A DNA stretch of 64,000 nucleotides from an uncultured Parafilimonas sp. (lineage in GTDB: Bacteria; Bacteroidota; Bacteroidia; Chitinophagales; Chitinophagaceae): positions 158,750 through 222,749 of the forward strand of contig CAIRZB010000001.1 in assembly GCA_903882935.1 (NCBI GenBank), written 5' to 3'. Each line of letters opens with the position of its first letter. Position 1 is the first letter of the stretch. The notes under the pieces are model-generated. The model saw nothing but the letters and a program-made list of their open reading frames with translations, was not told where the DNA came from and did not search any database. Of the stretch, positions 8,575-18,146 are shown in pieces. A program made the position numbers and the translations under genes.

Positions 8575-10113
8575 ATGAAGCGATTTCTGCCTGCTTTTGC
8601 CATTGTTTGCATGTTGGGATTTATTGGCGGCTGCACTTCCGGTGAAAATACCCAGGGTGAGCAGGCGGCTAAAAATTATTGCGCCTCTTGCCATATTTTT
8701 CCTGCACCATCGCTGCTAGACAAAAACACTTGGGTAAAAAGTATATTACCCATCATGGGGCAAAAATTGGGCATACAATATTATAACGGGCAGCCTTACC
8801 CCGATTTGCATGTTGTTACCAGCCAAAACAAACAGGTACTGCAAACGGCCGGCATATCGCTTGAAGACTGGAATAACATTGTAGCCTACTACCGATCAAC
8901 AGCCCCTGATACCATGCCGTATTTGGGCAGGCCGGCCGTTACGCAGTTTACGCAACTTTTTACCGCTAAGCCGGCCATGCTTGAACATGGTTTTCCCTCC
9001 ACGACTTATGTTAAAATCGACCCCGGTAACAAATGGATATATGCGGCCAGCGGATATGATTCGTCTATTTCAGTGTACGATGCGTCGCTGAAGAAACTGT
9101 CAGAAAAAGATGTGCATGGCGTGGTGGTTGATATGAGTTTTGACAGTGGCTTGGGCAAGCCTGGGGGTAGGGCGGGTTGTTTTGACAATATTGGCTACAT
9201 TAACCCCAACGACGGCCGAACGGGAAGTGCCAATAGGTACACCCTTACTGCCAAGGGCGAATTGTTTGTGGGTGCGCAAATTGCCGGGGCGTTGCCCCGG
9301 CCTGTACAATTTACACCTTGCGACCTTGACACCGATGGTAAGACGGATTACTTAGTGTGTGGGTTTGGCAATACAACCGGTGAGTTTTATTGGATGAGAA
9401 ACACAGCGGACGGTAAGTTTGAAAAGAAGTTACTTGACGCTATACCGGGTGCCATAAAAGCGTATGTAAAAGATTTTAACAACGATGGCCTGCCGGATAT
9501 TATGGTGTTGTTTGCGCAAGCACAGGAAGGTATTTATATGTTTACTAATAAAGGCAAGGGTAATTTTGAAAAAAGAGATGTGCTGAGGTTTCCGCCAGTG
9601 TATGGGTCGTGCTATTTTGAATTGGATGATTTTAACCACGATGGTTATGAAGACATACTGTATTGTTGCGGCGACAACGCCGACTACTCTGCCAAAGAGC
9701 TTAAGGACTACCATGGTATGTATATTTATTTGAACGATGGGAAATATAATTTTAAGCAGGCTAGTTTTTTCCCCATGTATGGCTGTTACAAGGCCGTAGC
9801 GAGGGATTTTGATAAGGATGGTGACTTGGATATTGCTGTTATTTCCTTTTTTCCCGACAAACAAAAGCGGCCCCAGGAATCGTTTTTATACCTGGAAAAT
9901 AAAGGCGGGTTTAATTATACCCCTTTCGCCATACCCCAGTTTGGTGCAGGCAACTGGCTTACGTTAGATGTTGGCGATGTTGACGGCGACGGTGATGATG
10001 ATATTGTGATAGGCAACTTGGATATGCCAAAAGTTCGCCAAAGGTCAAGGTCGCAGCAAACGGGCAAGCCTGCCTTTTTGTTGTTGGAAAACCATACACT
10101 GGGGCGGAAATAA
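8575..10113 (+). CDS. Lipoprotein with cytochrome c-type haem motif and FG-GAP/VCBS repeats
   Basis: The 512-residue product has a lipoprotein signal with Cys20 in FIGGC. A haem-attachment motif CASCH (36-40) and a short cytochrome-like helix region follow. The rest is a repeat domain with Ca-binding loops of the FG-GAP/VCBS type: DLDTDGKTDYL, DFNNDGLPDIM, DFNHDGYEDIL, DFDKDGDLDIAVI and DVDGDGDDDIVIG. Such loops build a beta-propeller. The protein should sit on the periplasmic or outer face, with one covalent haem. Family members are common in Bacteroidota and Planctomycetes, but their job (electron transfer or binding to polysaccharide or metal) is not established. The gene is divergent from the Rieske gene and followed by a bidirectional terminator shared with the efflux operon. 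Confidence 0.85.
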   Translation: MKRFLPAFAIVCMLGFIGGCTSGENTQGEQAAKNYCASCHIFPAPSLLDKNTWVKSILPIMGQKLGIQYYNGQPYPDLHVVTSQNKQVLQTAGISLEDWNNIVAYYRSTAPDTMPYLGRPAVTQFTQLFTAKPAMLEHGFPSTTYVKIDPGNKWIYAASGYDSSISVYDASLKKLSEKDVHGVVVDMSFDSGLGKPGGRAGCFDNIGYINPNDGRTGSANRYTLTAKGELFVGAQIAGALPRPVQFTPCDLDTDGKTDYLVCGFGNTTGEFYWMRNTADGKFEKKLLDAIPGAIKAYVKDFNNDGLPDIMVLFAQAQEGIYMFTNKGKGNFEKRDVLRFPPVYGSCYFELDDFNHDGYEDILYCCGDNADYSAKELKDYHGMYIYLNDGKYNFKQASFFPMYGCYKAVARDFDKDGDLDIAVISFFPDKQKRPQESFLYLENKGGFNYTPFAIPQFGAGNWLTLDVGDVDGDGDDDIVIGNLDMPKVRQRSRSQQTGKPAFLLLENHTLGRK

Positions 10114-10535
10114 TGGATGTTTTTCGGAGTTATTTTTTGGCGCATCGGATGCGCCATAGGCTTATGGGGTAACAAAACTGTCTCCAATAAACGTATTTTT
10201 TCCATATCCTGTACTGGGAGAATTTTTTTTGAGGTTTGCAGCATACCGGTTATTTTAAAAAGGGATTAAAATTTTTGATATTTTTTTAGGGAGCGGTAAT
10301 CCTTTTGTGCTTCGTTAGCGTTTTTTAACTGTTTTAACACCAGATGCATCATTTCTTGGCAATCGGGTGTCTAAAAGGGCATAAAAGTTGTTGTTACACT
10401 AAAAAAAGCACCAAAATGAAAAAAGCGCAATCATCCAACGGCAATTCTAGGGTATCGTTTTGTAGGGCAGTTATTCATTTTTTAGTGTATAATCAATTGC
10501 CAAAGTCAATGAAATCAATTTTATAGTAAGCATAA
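10114..10535. other. Intergenic region between convergent genes
   Basis: About 420 bases before the shared terminator. A small perfect hairpin (GGCGCAT/ATGCGCC, 10139-10155) lies just after the lipoprotein stop codon but lacks a T tract on the plus side. A 60-codon frame at 10344-10526 has no protein-like features and is not called. Confidence 0.45.
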
Positions 10536-10575
10536 TAAAAAATCCCGTTTAAAGTAACTAAACGGGATTTTTTTA
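10536..10575. terminator. Bidirectional terminator between the lipoprotein gene and the RND operon
   Basis: A-rich left arm AAATCCCGTTTA pairs with TAAACGGGATTT around a short loop. The arms carry A and T tracts that serve both strands. It lies 20 bases beyond the stop codon of the RND pump gene. Confidence 0.85.
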
Positions 10576-10594
10576 TGTAGCCAATCGGTACCTG

Positions 10595-13500
10595 TTAAAC
10601 TTGGTGCGGGTTTTCCTCCTCGCTGCTTTCCATCGCGCTCAGCCGCAGTTCTTCCAATTTTTTCGGGCTGTAAGATATTCTTGTTATCACTACAAACAAC
10701 ACCGGTACTATGAAGATGGCCAATGATGTGGCCGCCAGCATACCGCCCATCACCGTCCAACCAATGGTATTACGGGCACTTGCACCCGCACCGGTGGCAA
10801 ACACCAATGGCAGCACCCCCAAAATAAAGGCAAACGACGTCATGAGTATTGGCCTCAAACGCAACTTAACCGCTTCTAATGTGGCCGACAAGATGGGAAT
10901 GCCTCGGTCTACCCGCTCTTTCGCAAATTCCACAATAAGGATGGCGTTTTTCGCCGATAAGCCAATCAATGTTATCAAGCCTATTTGCGCGTAAATATTG
11001 TTAGAAACAGAGGGTACAAAAGTAAGGGTGAGTATGGCCCCGAACATACCTACGGGCACAGCAAACAGTACCGAGAATGGTACCGACCAACTCTCATACA
11101 AAGCCGCCAGAAACAAGAACACAAACAAAATTGACAGCGAGAAAATATAGGTACTGCTGGAGCCGGAGTTAATTTCCTGTAGGCTTAAGCCCGAAAACTC
11201 GTAGCCGTATCCTTCGGGCAGCACTTTGTCGGCTACCTCGCGCAGTGCCTGTATGGCCTGCCCGCTGCTGTAGCCGGGTTTGGCACTGCCGTTTATCTCG
11301 GCGGTGCGGAAGATGTTGAAATGGGAAATTAATGGCGCGCTTTCAGTAAGCTTGTAACTGGTAATGGCACTGAGCGGTATCATTTGGCCGCCTGTATTGC
11401 GTACATAATAATTGCCCAAGTCTTTAATATCCTGCCGGTAAATAGTATCGGCCTGCGCCACCACATGAAAGTTACGTCCGTAAATTGTAAAGTCGTTTAC
11501 ATAGCTGCTGCCCAAAAATGTTTGCATGGTGTTGTACACATCGCTGAGTGACAGTCCCAGTTTTTTGCATTTATCCCGGTCCACAATAACTTGGTATCCT
11601 GGGGTATGTGCCGAAAAGAAAGTGAACGCGCGGCTTATTTCTGGCCGTTTGTTTACCGCTGCAACAAAAGTATTTACCACCCTTTCAAAGGCTTTTATGT
11701 CGTCGTTGGTTTGCTTTTGCTCCAACTCAAAAGTAAAGCCGCCCGTTTGGCCCAAGCCTGGTATGGCCGGCGGCGGTATTACCACAATATTCGCTTCCTT
11801 AATAACACTAAGGCGTTTAACCAGTTCGGCCAATACGCCCTGCATCTGTAATTCCTTGCTTTCGCGCTGGTCCCAAGGCTTTAACTGGGTAAACACAGTG
11901 CCACTGTTGCTTTTTGTGGCAAACGTAACGGCGTTTAAGCCGCCCAAAGCGGCAAAATGCCCAACGCCTGGGGTGTTTTTTATAATCTTCATCATCGAGT
12001 CCAGCACGGCAATGCTGCGCGTGGTAGATGAAGCCTCTGGTATTTCGTAGGTAACATATAAGCGCCCCTCATCCTCCGTGGGTATAAAGCCCGTTGGCTT
12101 AGCCTTAAACAACAATACCGCCCCCGCTGCTACGCAAATAAGTAGCACTATAACATAAGGGGCGCCTTTTATCCACCCCTTTACCCCAAGCGTGTAGTTA
12201 ATAGCCAGCCGCCTAAAGCCTTCGTTAAATGTATAAAACGCTTTGTTTAAACCTTTAGAATCTTTGCCAACAGTGGATGGCTTTAGCAGCATGGTACAAA
12301 GAGCCGGTGTTAGAGACAGTGCAACAAATGCAGAGATAATTACTGAAATAGCGATGGTGATGGCAAACTGTTGGTATAGCCTGCCCACTAAGCCGGGTAT
12401 AAAACCAACAGGTACAAAAACGGCGGCAAGTATTAGGGCGATGGCCACCACAGGGCCTGATATATCTTTCATCGCTTTTGCGGTGGCCTCCTTTGCATTC
12501 AGTTTTTCCTCGTCAATGTAATGCTGCACGGCTTCAACCACCACAATGGCATCATCCACCACTATACCTATGGCCAGTACAAAACCAAACATGGTTAGGG
12601 TGTTAACCGTAAAACCCAAGGGCACAAAAAATATAAAAGTGCCTATTAACGAAACGGGTATGGCTAACACAGGTATTAAAGTGGCGCGCCAGCTTTGCAG
12701 AAAGATGAAGACCACCAAAATTACCAACCCCAGTGCCTCTAAAAGTGTTTTAACCACCTCGCTGATAGAAACCTCCACTACGGAAACACTTTCAAACGGC
12801 ACTACGTAATCTACATCTTTGGGAAAATATTTTTTTAATTTGTCCATGGCGGCATAAATGCCTTTGGCTGTTTGTAAGGAGTTGCTGCCCGGCGCTTGGT
12901 ACACCAACAAGTACGAGGCGCGTTTACTATCTACAAACGAGTTGCTTGCATAGCTGAATTTGCCCAGCGACACCCTGGCTACATCCTTAAGGTACACAAT
13001 GGACCCCTGCTGGGGGTTTGAGCGTACGATGATGCTGTCAAATTGGTTGGGTTTGCTTAACCTGCTGTTGGTGGTTACGGTGTACTCAAACGCCGTGGAT
13101 GTTGGCTGCGGCGGTGCGCCTACCGAGCCTGCTGCAACTTGCAGGTTTTGTTCCTGCAACGCAAGGGTAACATCGCTGGCAGTAAGGCCCAGCTGGGCCA
13201 GCCTGTCAGGCTGCAACCAAACACGCATGCTAAAATCATCTGCACGCGTAAACACGTCGCCCACGCCGGGTACGCGCAATAGCGCATCACGCACGTAGAT
13301 ATTGGTATAGTTATCTAAAAATGGAACACTGTGGGTGCCGTTGGGCGCATAAATGGCCACCAGCATTAATATGCTGGGGTTGCGCTTGCGGGTGGTAATG
13401 CCTATGCGTTTTACCACATCTGGCAGGGCAGGGGTGGCTATGCTAACCCTGTTTTGGATATCGAGGGTGGCTACGTCAACATTGGTGCCCACGTTTAGGG

Positions 13501-13780
13501 TAACTGTTATGGAGCTTTGGCCGTTGCTGGTACTGTTGCCCTGCATATATGCCATACCCGGTGTGCCATTTATTTGTGTTTCAATGGGCGTGGTAACCGT
13601 TTGCTCAACGGTTTCTGCGTCAGCACCCGTAAACTGCGTGGTTACGTTTACCGTGGGCGGGGTGATTTCTGGGTATTGGCTTATGGGCATGTTAAGCACC
13701 GCCAGCAACCCCACCAGCAGTATTACGATGGATATTACTATCGCGGTTACTGGGCGTCGTATAAAAGTATCTGCTATCAT
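10595..13780 (-). CDS. HAE1-family RND multidrug efflux pump, inner-membrane subunit
   Basis: At 1061 residues the protein has the full length and duplicated twelve-helix plan of AcrB/MexB pumps. It starts MIADTFIRRPVTAIVISIVILLVG. The proton-relay residues are visible: the Asp pair in the TM4 motif GIVVDDAIVVVEAV and the Lys in GLSAKNAILIVEFA. The large periplasmic porter loops between TM1/2 and TM7/8 are present (DVDVATLDIQNRV-like and GVGDVFTRADDFSMRVW segments). It exports amphiphilic compounds by proton antiport, working as a trimer. It is the last gene of a three-gene operon (TolC-like, adaptor, pump). A 135-base spacer containing short repeats separates it from the adaptor. No local regulator gene is present. 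Confidence 0.95.
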   Translation of the reverse strand: MIADTFIRRPVTAIVISIVILLVGLLAVLNMPISQYPEITPPTVNVTTQFTGADAETVEQTVTTPIETQINGTPGMAYMQGNSTSNGQSSITVTLNVGTNVDVATLDIQNRVSIATPALPDVVKRIGITTRKRNPSILMLVAIYAPNGTHSVPFLDNYTNIYVRDALLRVPGVGDVFTRADDFSMRVWLQPDRLAQLGLTASDVTLALQEQNLQVAAGSVGAPPQPTSTAFEYTVTTNSRLSKPNQFDSIIVRSNPQQGSIVYLKDVARVSLGKFSYASNSFVDSKRASYLLVYQAPGSNSLQTAKGIYAAMDKLKKYFPKDVDYVVPFESVSVVEVSISEVVKTLLEALGLVILVVFIFLQSWRATLIPVLAIPVSLIGTFIFFVPLGFTVNTLTMFGFVLAIGIVVDDAIVVVEAVQHYIDEEKLNAKEATAKAMKDISGPVVAIALILAAVFVPVGFIPGLVGRLYQQFAITIAISVIISAFVALSLTPALCTMLLKPSTVGKDSKGLNKAFYTFNEGFRRLAINYTLGVKGWIKGAPYVIVLLICVAAGAVLLFKAKPTGFIPTEDEGRLYVTYEIPEASSTTRSIAVLDSMMKIIKNTPGVGHFAALGGLNAVTFATKSNSGTVFTQLKPWDQRESKELQMQGVLAELVKRLSVIKEANIVVIPPPAIPGLGQTGGFTFELEQKQTNDDIKAFERVVNTFVAAVNKRPEISRAFTFFSAHTPGYQVIVDRDKCKKLGLSLSDVYNTMQTFLGSSYVNDFTIYGRNFHVVAQADTIYRQDIKDLGNYYVRNTGGQMIPLSAITSYKLTESAPLISHFNIFRTAEINGSAKPGYSSGQAIQALREVADKVLPEGYGYEFSGLSLQEINSGSSSTYIFSLSILFVFLFLAALYESWSVPFSVLFAVPVGMFGAILTLTFVPSVSNNIYAQIGLITLIGLSAKNAILIVEFAKERVDRGIPILSATLEAVKLRLRPILMTSFAFILGVLPLVFATGAGASARNTIGWTVMGGMLAATSLAIFIVPVLFVVITRISYSPKKLEELRLSAMESSEEENPHQV

Positions 13781-13794
13781 ATAGTAAAAGTCAT

Positions 13795-13918
13795 TAGGTC
13801 ATTGGTCAATTAGTGATTGCATGAGTGGTCGATAAGTCATTGGGTCATCAAGTCAATAGTCAATCGGCAAGTGGTAATTGCCGCAATTTTTTATGAATGA
13901 CTTATTTACCATTGACTA
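13795..13918. repeat. Degenerate short tandem repeats of GGTCATTAGTCATTGG type
   Basis: The spacer between adaptor and pump genes consists largely of variations on TCATTGGTCAATTAG: TCATTAGGTCATTGGTC, AAGTCATTGGGTCAT, AGTCAATAGTCAAT, and an inverted block ACCATTGACTAATGACC at the adaptor stop. On the minus strand the last codons of the adaptor (Gly-His-stop, GGTCATTAG) belong to the repeat. Similar fragments lie at 45168-45198 and near 47960. Confidence 0.7.
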
Positions 13919-15034
13919 ATGACCGTTTGTTGGTGCTATTAGTATTAATGAACTGTCTCTTAATTTTTGGATACCGTCGGTAACGATTGTTTCGCCTTCG
14001 CTAAGCCCGTTTAAAACCACTACCTTGTCGCTAATACGCTGCCCAAGCGTTATTTTACGTTGGGTTACTTTATTACCGGGTATGGTTACATACACTACGT
14101 ATTCACCCATTTGCTCAGTAACAGCTTTATTAGGCACCATTACCACCGGTGCGGGGGTACTGTTTTTTATTTTAATGTTCGCCGTTATGCCAGCCCTTAA
14201 AAGGTTTTGCGGGTTTCTGAATGTGAGTCTTGTTTTTATGGTGCCGGTTGTGGGGTCGGCCGCCCGGTCGATAAACAAAATATGGCCTGGTACAGGGTAT
14301 AAGCTTCCATCTGCCAATATCAGGCTGAAAACCGAGTCTTTTTCGTCATTGCCTTTTTGCAGTAGTTGGGTAAATCGGGGTATTTGTTTTTGGTCAATCG
14401 CCAGATCAACAGCCATGGGGTCGTCCTGTGACACCGAGTTTAGCACAATTGCACCTGCCGAAACGGCTGTGCCTACCTTAACTTGCGAAATGCCGATGGT
14501 GCCGTCAAAAGGTGCATATATGGTTGCGTATTTAAGGCCGGTTTGTACGCTGGTTACGTTGGCTTCTGCTGCTTGCACTTGTTTTTTTGCCGATTCAAAG
14601 GCCGCATCGGCATAGTCAACCTGCTGTTTGGCAATGGCATCCTGCTTGTCTAAAAAATGGTAGCGTTCTGCGTCTTTTTGGGCTTTTTGCAGATTGGTTT
14701 TCTGCACGTCTACATTGGCCAACGCCTGCCGGTAATTGGCCTCGTATTGCTGCTGGTCAATGGTGTATAGTTTTTGGCCTTTCTGCACATGGTCGCCGTC
14801 TTTAAAAAATAGGCCGGTTATGTAGCCTGAAACCTGTGGGCGTAGGTCTACCTGGTTTAGCGGAACAAGGGTGGCTGGGTATTGGTCGTAATACACTGCG
14901 CCGCTTTTGCCAACGGTGGCAACATTAACCTGCACGGGCGGCGGCGGGGCTGGGGGTAGTTGTTTTTGGCCGCAGGCGGCTGCCAACAATAACATTGCAA
15001 TGCTAACGCCAAATCTATTAACTGTGGTACCCAT
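13916..15034 (-). CDS. RND efflux periplasmic adaptor (membrane fusion protein, AcrA/MexA type)
   Basis: From the ATG at 15034 the product is 372 residues: a lipoprotein signal (MLLLAAAC, Cys21), a Pro-rich linker, then a barrel-sandwich hybrid (lipoyl-like) half with VDLRPQVSGYITGLFFKDGDHVQKGQKLYTID. A coiled-coil hairpin runs from about residue 95 to 165 (QALANVDVQKTNLQKAQKDAERY...). The second lipoyl half is TIYAPFDGTIGISQVKVGTAV, followed by beta-barrel and membrane-proximal domains. It links the inner-membrane pump to the TolC-like channel. The longer frame to 15091 overlaps the lipoprotein signal wrongly and is rejected. The stop codon lies inside a short repeat. Confidence 0.93.
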   Translation of the reverse strand: MGTTVNRFGVSIAMLLLAAACGQKQLPPAPPPPVQVNVATVGKSGAVYYDQYPATLVPLNQVDLRPQVSGYITGLFFKDGDHVQKGQKLYTIDQQQYEANYRQALANVDVQKTNLQKAQKDAERYHFLDKQDAIAKQQVDYADAAFESAKKQVQAAEANVTSVQTGLKYATIYAPFDGTIGISQVKVGTAVSAGAIVLNSVSQDDPMAVDLAIDQKQIPRFTQLLQKGNDEKDSVFSLILADGSLYPVPGHILFIDRAADPTTGTIKTRLTFRNPQNLLRAGITANIKIKNSTPAPVVMVPNKAVTEQMGEYVVYVTIPGNKVTQRKITLGQRISDKVVVLNGLSEGETIVTDGIQKLRDSSLILIAPTNGH

Positions 15035-15056
15035 ATTATAATGATGTTTAAATAGT

Positions 15057-16379
15057 TTAATACTCAACGATGCCCAATGCTTTTTGCACATTTATTTTAC
15101 TGGCCAAAACCTGGTAAAGCGCGTTGGTATATCCAATTTCTGCGTTGCGCAAAGCCTCTTCCGCAGTTATTACGTCCAAGTATGTTTTTACACCTGCTTT
15201 ATATTGCAGTTCAAGGGTGTTATACACCTCGTTGGCCAGCTGCAGGTTTTCGTTTAATATACCGTAGTTGTATAGGTTGCTTTTGTATGCGGCCAGTGCC
15301 TGCTGGTATTGGTTGTTAATAGTATCTTTATAGCCCCCTAAGTTATACTCATACCGTTGTACCTGCAATTCTGCCCCTTTTATATTTTCAACTCTTTTAA
15401 AACCTTGGAAGATGGGTAAGCTAAGCTGCAAGCCCGCATACGAGGTGGGGTAATTTTGGTTGTACAGTTTTGAAAGGCCACTGTTGAAATAATTAAAGTT
15501 GTAGGCACCAAATGCAGATATAGTGGGAAAATAGGCCAGCTTATTGTAGCGTACATTTTGCAGCAGCAGCTTTTTTTGGGTTTGCATAAGGCGGTATTCA
15601 ACACGGTTATCGTAGTTAACCTGCTGTGCAGTGTCAATATACAGCTCTTTTTGGAGTTGGGTGGAATCGAATTGTAATTGCAGCAAGGCACTGTTTGGGT
15701 AGCCCATGGCCAGTTTTAGGGAAGATAATTTTGCTTTTAAAGAGTCCTGCTGGCCATTTTTTTGGGCCGCGGCGTTGTTGAGGCTTATGGTGGCCCTTTT
15801 GTAATCAATCTTGTCCACCACACCGGCTTGGTATTGCGCATAAGCATCCTTAAGGCTGCGTTGCAGGCGCTTTATGTCCTCCTCAGTCAAGGTAATTTGC
15901 TTTTCGGTTAGCAGTACTGCATAAAATGCCTGTGTTACTGATACCGTAATGGCAATTTTGTCTGCCTCGGTTAATTGCTTGGCTTGGGTCCGCACGTCTT
16001 GCGCAGTATGGCTTGCCAGCAACACATCTCTGTTAAAAATATTTTGTGTGGCTTGTATGCCTGCGGTTGATGTGTTGTAGCTGCCGGTATGCACCACCGA
16101 GCCGGCAAAATTTGCCGATGGTAATTGAAAATTGTTTTGCAGGTTGTAGGCAAGGGTAACCTGCGGGTACCAATCGGCCAGTTTGCTTTTTATGGTTGAT
16201 TCAACTATTTTTTGGTCAACTAAAGACTGCTGCACCAATGGCTGGTGTGCTATAGCGTATTGGATGCATTGTTTTAAAGATACGCTGTTTGCGAGCGAAT
16301 CGCGTGGGCTTTGGGCCTCTGCCAAGTGAGTTAAAATAAGCAAGCTGATAAAGCCAATGCAACTGGAAATCTCTTTCAT
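15057..16379 (-). CDS. TolC-like outer-membrane efflux protein
   Basis: The 440-residue protein has a signal peptide (MKEISSCIGFISLLILTHLAEAQ) and two outer-membrane-efflux-protein repeats (OEP). The first starts SLKQCIQYAIAHQPLVQQS and the second is around RVEYRLMQTQKKLLLQNVRYNKLAYFP. Long amphipathic helices, and Tyr/Asn-rich strands such as FGAYNFNYFNSG, fit the trimeric TolC tunnel and barrel. It is the first gene of the efflux operon, 22 bases upstream of the adaptor ATG, so the two are co-transcribed. It provides the exit duct for the pump. Confidence 0.92.
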   Translation of the reverse strand: MKEISSCIGFISLLILTHLAEAQSPRDSLANSVSLKQCIQYAIAHQPLVQQSLVDQKIVESTIKSKLADWYPQVTLAYNLQNNFQLPSANFAGSVVHTGSYNTSTAGIQATQNIFNRDVLLASHTAQDVRTQAKQLTEADKIAITVSVTQAFYAVLLTEKQITLTEEDIKRLQRSLKDAYAQYQAGVVDKIDYKRATISLNNAAAQKNGQQDSLKAKLSSLKLAMGYPNSALLQLQFDSTQLQKELYIDTAQQVNYDNRVEYRLMQTQKKLLLQNVRYNKLAYFPTISAFGAYNFNYFNSGLSKLYNQNYPTSYAGLQLSLPIFQGFKRVENIKGAELQVQRYEYNLGGYKDTINNQYQQALAAYKSNLYNYGILNENLQLANEVYNTLELQYKAGVKTYLDVITAEEALRNAEIGYTNALYQVLASKINVQKALGIVEY

Positions 16380-16648
16380 ATAAACGTAATGAGGCCGTTA
16401 TAAAATTATACTACCAATTAGGTTTTGCTATGAAGGGGTATTGAAAGCAGGCAATATAAAAATTGGTAGCGGCATTGCCAACACGAGTACAAATATAGCG
16501 GACTATCCATAGAAATCAAACGGTTGTTTAGTTTTTTTGGGAGGCTTTATATTTTAGTATTTATATGTAAGCCAAATATTTTTTTTAAAATATGTTAAAA
16601 AATTAAAAAAATATTTATATTGTAGCCTAATCAAAAACCTTAAAAACT

Positions 16649-17050
16649 ATGGGTATCTTATTTATCCTCCCCCTAGCGATTGTTGTTTTTTACATTGCCG
16701 CAGGTTGGAAAATTTATCAAAAAGCCGGCCAGCCTGGCTGGGCCAGCATTATTCCTATTTACGGGGCCTACATTTTGCTTAAAATCGTTGGTAAGCCGGG
16801 TTGGTGGCTGTTACTTTATTTCATTCCGTTAGTTAACATCGTCTATTTTGTTTGGACATATAACATGCTGTCCAAAAGTTTTGGCAAAGATGAAGGTTTT
16901 ACAGTGGGGCTGCTATTGCTGGGCTTCGTTTTTTGGCCCATACTAGGGTTTGGCAGTGCTAAATACTTAGGGCCTTATGGTGATCCTGTTGCGTTTAATG
17001 CTATGCGGGAAGAATCTACATTTGATTTTGAAAAGGGTGTAAATGGTTAA
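16649..17050 (+). CDS. Small membrane protein, DUF5684 family
   Basis: The 133-residue protein has four predicted membrane segments (ILFILPLAIVVFYIAAGWKIY, WASIIPIYGAYILLKIV, WWLLLYFIPLVNIVYFVWTY, GFTVGLLLLGFVFWPILGFG). It carries the KAGQPGWASIIPIYNxY-like and GKPGWWLLLYFIPLVN patterns typical of DUF5684. The C-terminal tail is soluble and acidic. The molecular function of the family is not known; some members are annotated as signal-peptidase-associated because of fusions. It is a single gene with its own strong terminator. Confidence 0.8.
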   Translation: MGILFILPLAIVVFYIAAGWKIYQKAGQPGWASIIPIYGAYILLKIVGKPGWWLLLYFIPLVNIVYFVWTYNMLSKSFGKDEGFTVGLLLLGFVFWPILGFGSAKYLGPYGDPVAFNAMREESTFDFEKGVNG

Positions 17051-17063
17051 TCATTTTTAGTTT

Positions 17064-17100
17064 AAAAATACCCGCAAAATTAGTTTTTGCGGGTATTTTT
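17064..17100 (+). terminator. Terminator after the DUF5684 gene
   Basis: AAAAATACCCGCAAAA and TTTTGCGGGTATTTTT form a 16-base-pair perfect stem with a short loop, 14 bases after the stop codon. The A/T symmetry would allow it to work on both strands. Confidence 0.9.
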
Positions 17101-17156
17101 TATTTGTTAGCTTGCCATTTTTGGAAGGATTTTTGATATCAAAAGAAATTATTAGC

Positions 17157-18044
17157 ATGAAAAAGTTACTTGCCATTATTTTTTTGCTTCAGTTTATAGC
17201 ATACCTGTCCATCGGCCAAGACCTAACAGCCATACGAAAGGATTTAGAACAACGCATGGCCGGTAAAAAAGGTGTACCCTATGGCAACAATGCCGCAGCT
17301 GGCAAATATTACAACATCCGGGGCTTTAAAATGTACTTCGAAGTGTACGGCAGTGGCAAGCCATTGTTAATTATACATGGCAATGGGGGTTCCATCAACA
17401 ATTTTGTGTACCAAATACCTTATTTCGCCCAAAAATATAAAGTGATCATTGCCGACAGCCGCTCCCAGGGAAAATCGATTGACAATGGTGATTCGCTATC
17501 GTATGAAATGATGGCAGATGATTATGCTGCTCTGCTGGATGCCATGAAAATTGATTCTGCAAATGTTATCGGGTGGAGCGATGGCGGCATAAATGCGCTA
17601 TTACTAGCCTTACGCCACCCTGAAAAAGTGGGCAAAATGGCCATAACCGGTGCAAATTTGCGGCCCGACACCAGTGCTGTGTACCAAGAGGTATGGGATA
17701 TGGTTACGCCCGAATATAACGGTCTTAAGCAAAAGCCTAACTTAACCGTAAAGGAAAAAGCCGCCTTCAAGTTGCTTCGTTTATTGTGCGACCAGCCACA
17801 TATTCCTGCGCAGGCATTACAAGCTATAAAAGTGCCTGCTCTGGTAATGGGCGGTGACCATGACGTGATAAAAATTGAACATACCGTCGAAATATTCCAC
17901 AGCATACCCAATGCTTATTTATACATCTTCCCTAATTCCGGGCATAGCACGCCTTTGGTGTACGCAGATGAGTTTAATAAGAAGGTAGGCAACTTTTTTG
18001 CAACACCCTATAGGGTTGTTAAGGGCGAGGCTCGGTTTTTTTAA
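17157..18044 (+). CDS. Exported alpha/beta hydrolase
   Basis: The 295-residue product starts with a signal peptide (MKKLLAIIFLLQFIAYLSIGQ). The alpha/beta-hydrolase fold follows: an oxyanion-hole segment LLIIHGNGGS (HG at 74-75), the strand VIIADSRSQGKS, the nucleophile elbow GWSDGG with Ser141, an acid in MGGDHDVI and the catalytic His in NSGHSTP. The catalytic triad looks complete. It is probably an esterase or peptidase-like hydrolase in the periplasm; the substrate is unknown. The ATG at 17157 is chosen over a TTG at 17112 because it begins the signal peptide. The cap region between strands 6 and 7 is short. Confidence 0.87.
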   Translation: MKKLLAIIFLLQFIAYLSIGQDLTAIRKDLEQRMAGKKGVPYGNNAAAGKYYNIRGFKMYFEVYGSGKPLLIIHGNGGSINNFVYQIPYFAQKYKVIIADSRSQGKSIDNGDSLSYEMMADDYAALLDAMKIDSANVIGWSDGGINALLLALRHPEKVGKMAITGANLRPDTSAVYQEVWDMVTPEYNGLKQKPNLTVKEKAAFKLLRLLCDQPHIPAQALQAIKVPALVMGGDHDVIKIEHTVEIFHSIPNAYLYIFPNSGHSTPLVYADEFNKKVGNFFATPYRVVKGEARFF

Positions 18045-18146
18045 TAACTGCGGAATGGCCCTGTATGTTTAGGTGGGCATATTTCATAGGCTCTGGCCTG
18101 GGTTTTTACAGGCTCGTACTGCAGCAGGCCTTGGCCTTCATGGCGG

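Noticed and set aside
10344..10526. 60-codon open frame between the lipoprotein and efflux genes
   Set aside because: Composition is not protein-like and it runs into the shared terminator region.
11526..12050. Long antisense open frame inside the RND pump gene
   Set aside because: The opposite strand is clearly the pump; the antisense frame follows from its codon bias.
14025..14615. Long antisense open frame inside the efflux adaptor gene
   Set aside because: Shadow of the adaptor's codon usage, without signals of its own.
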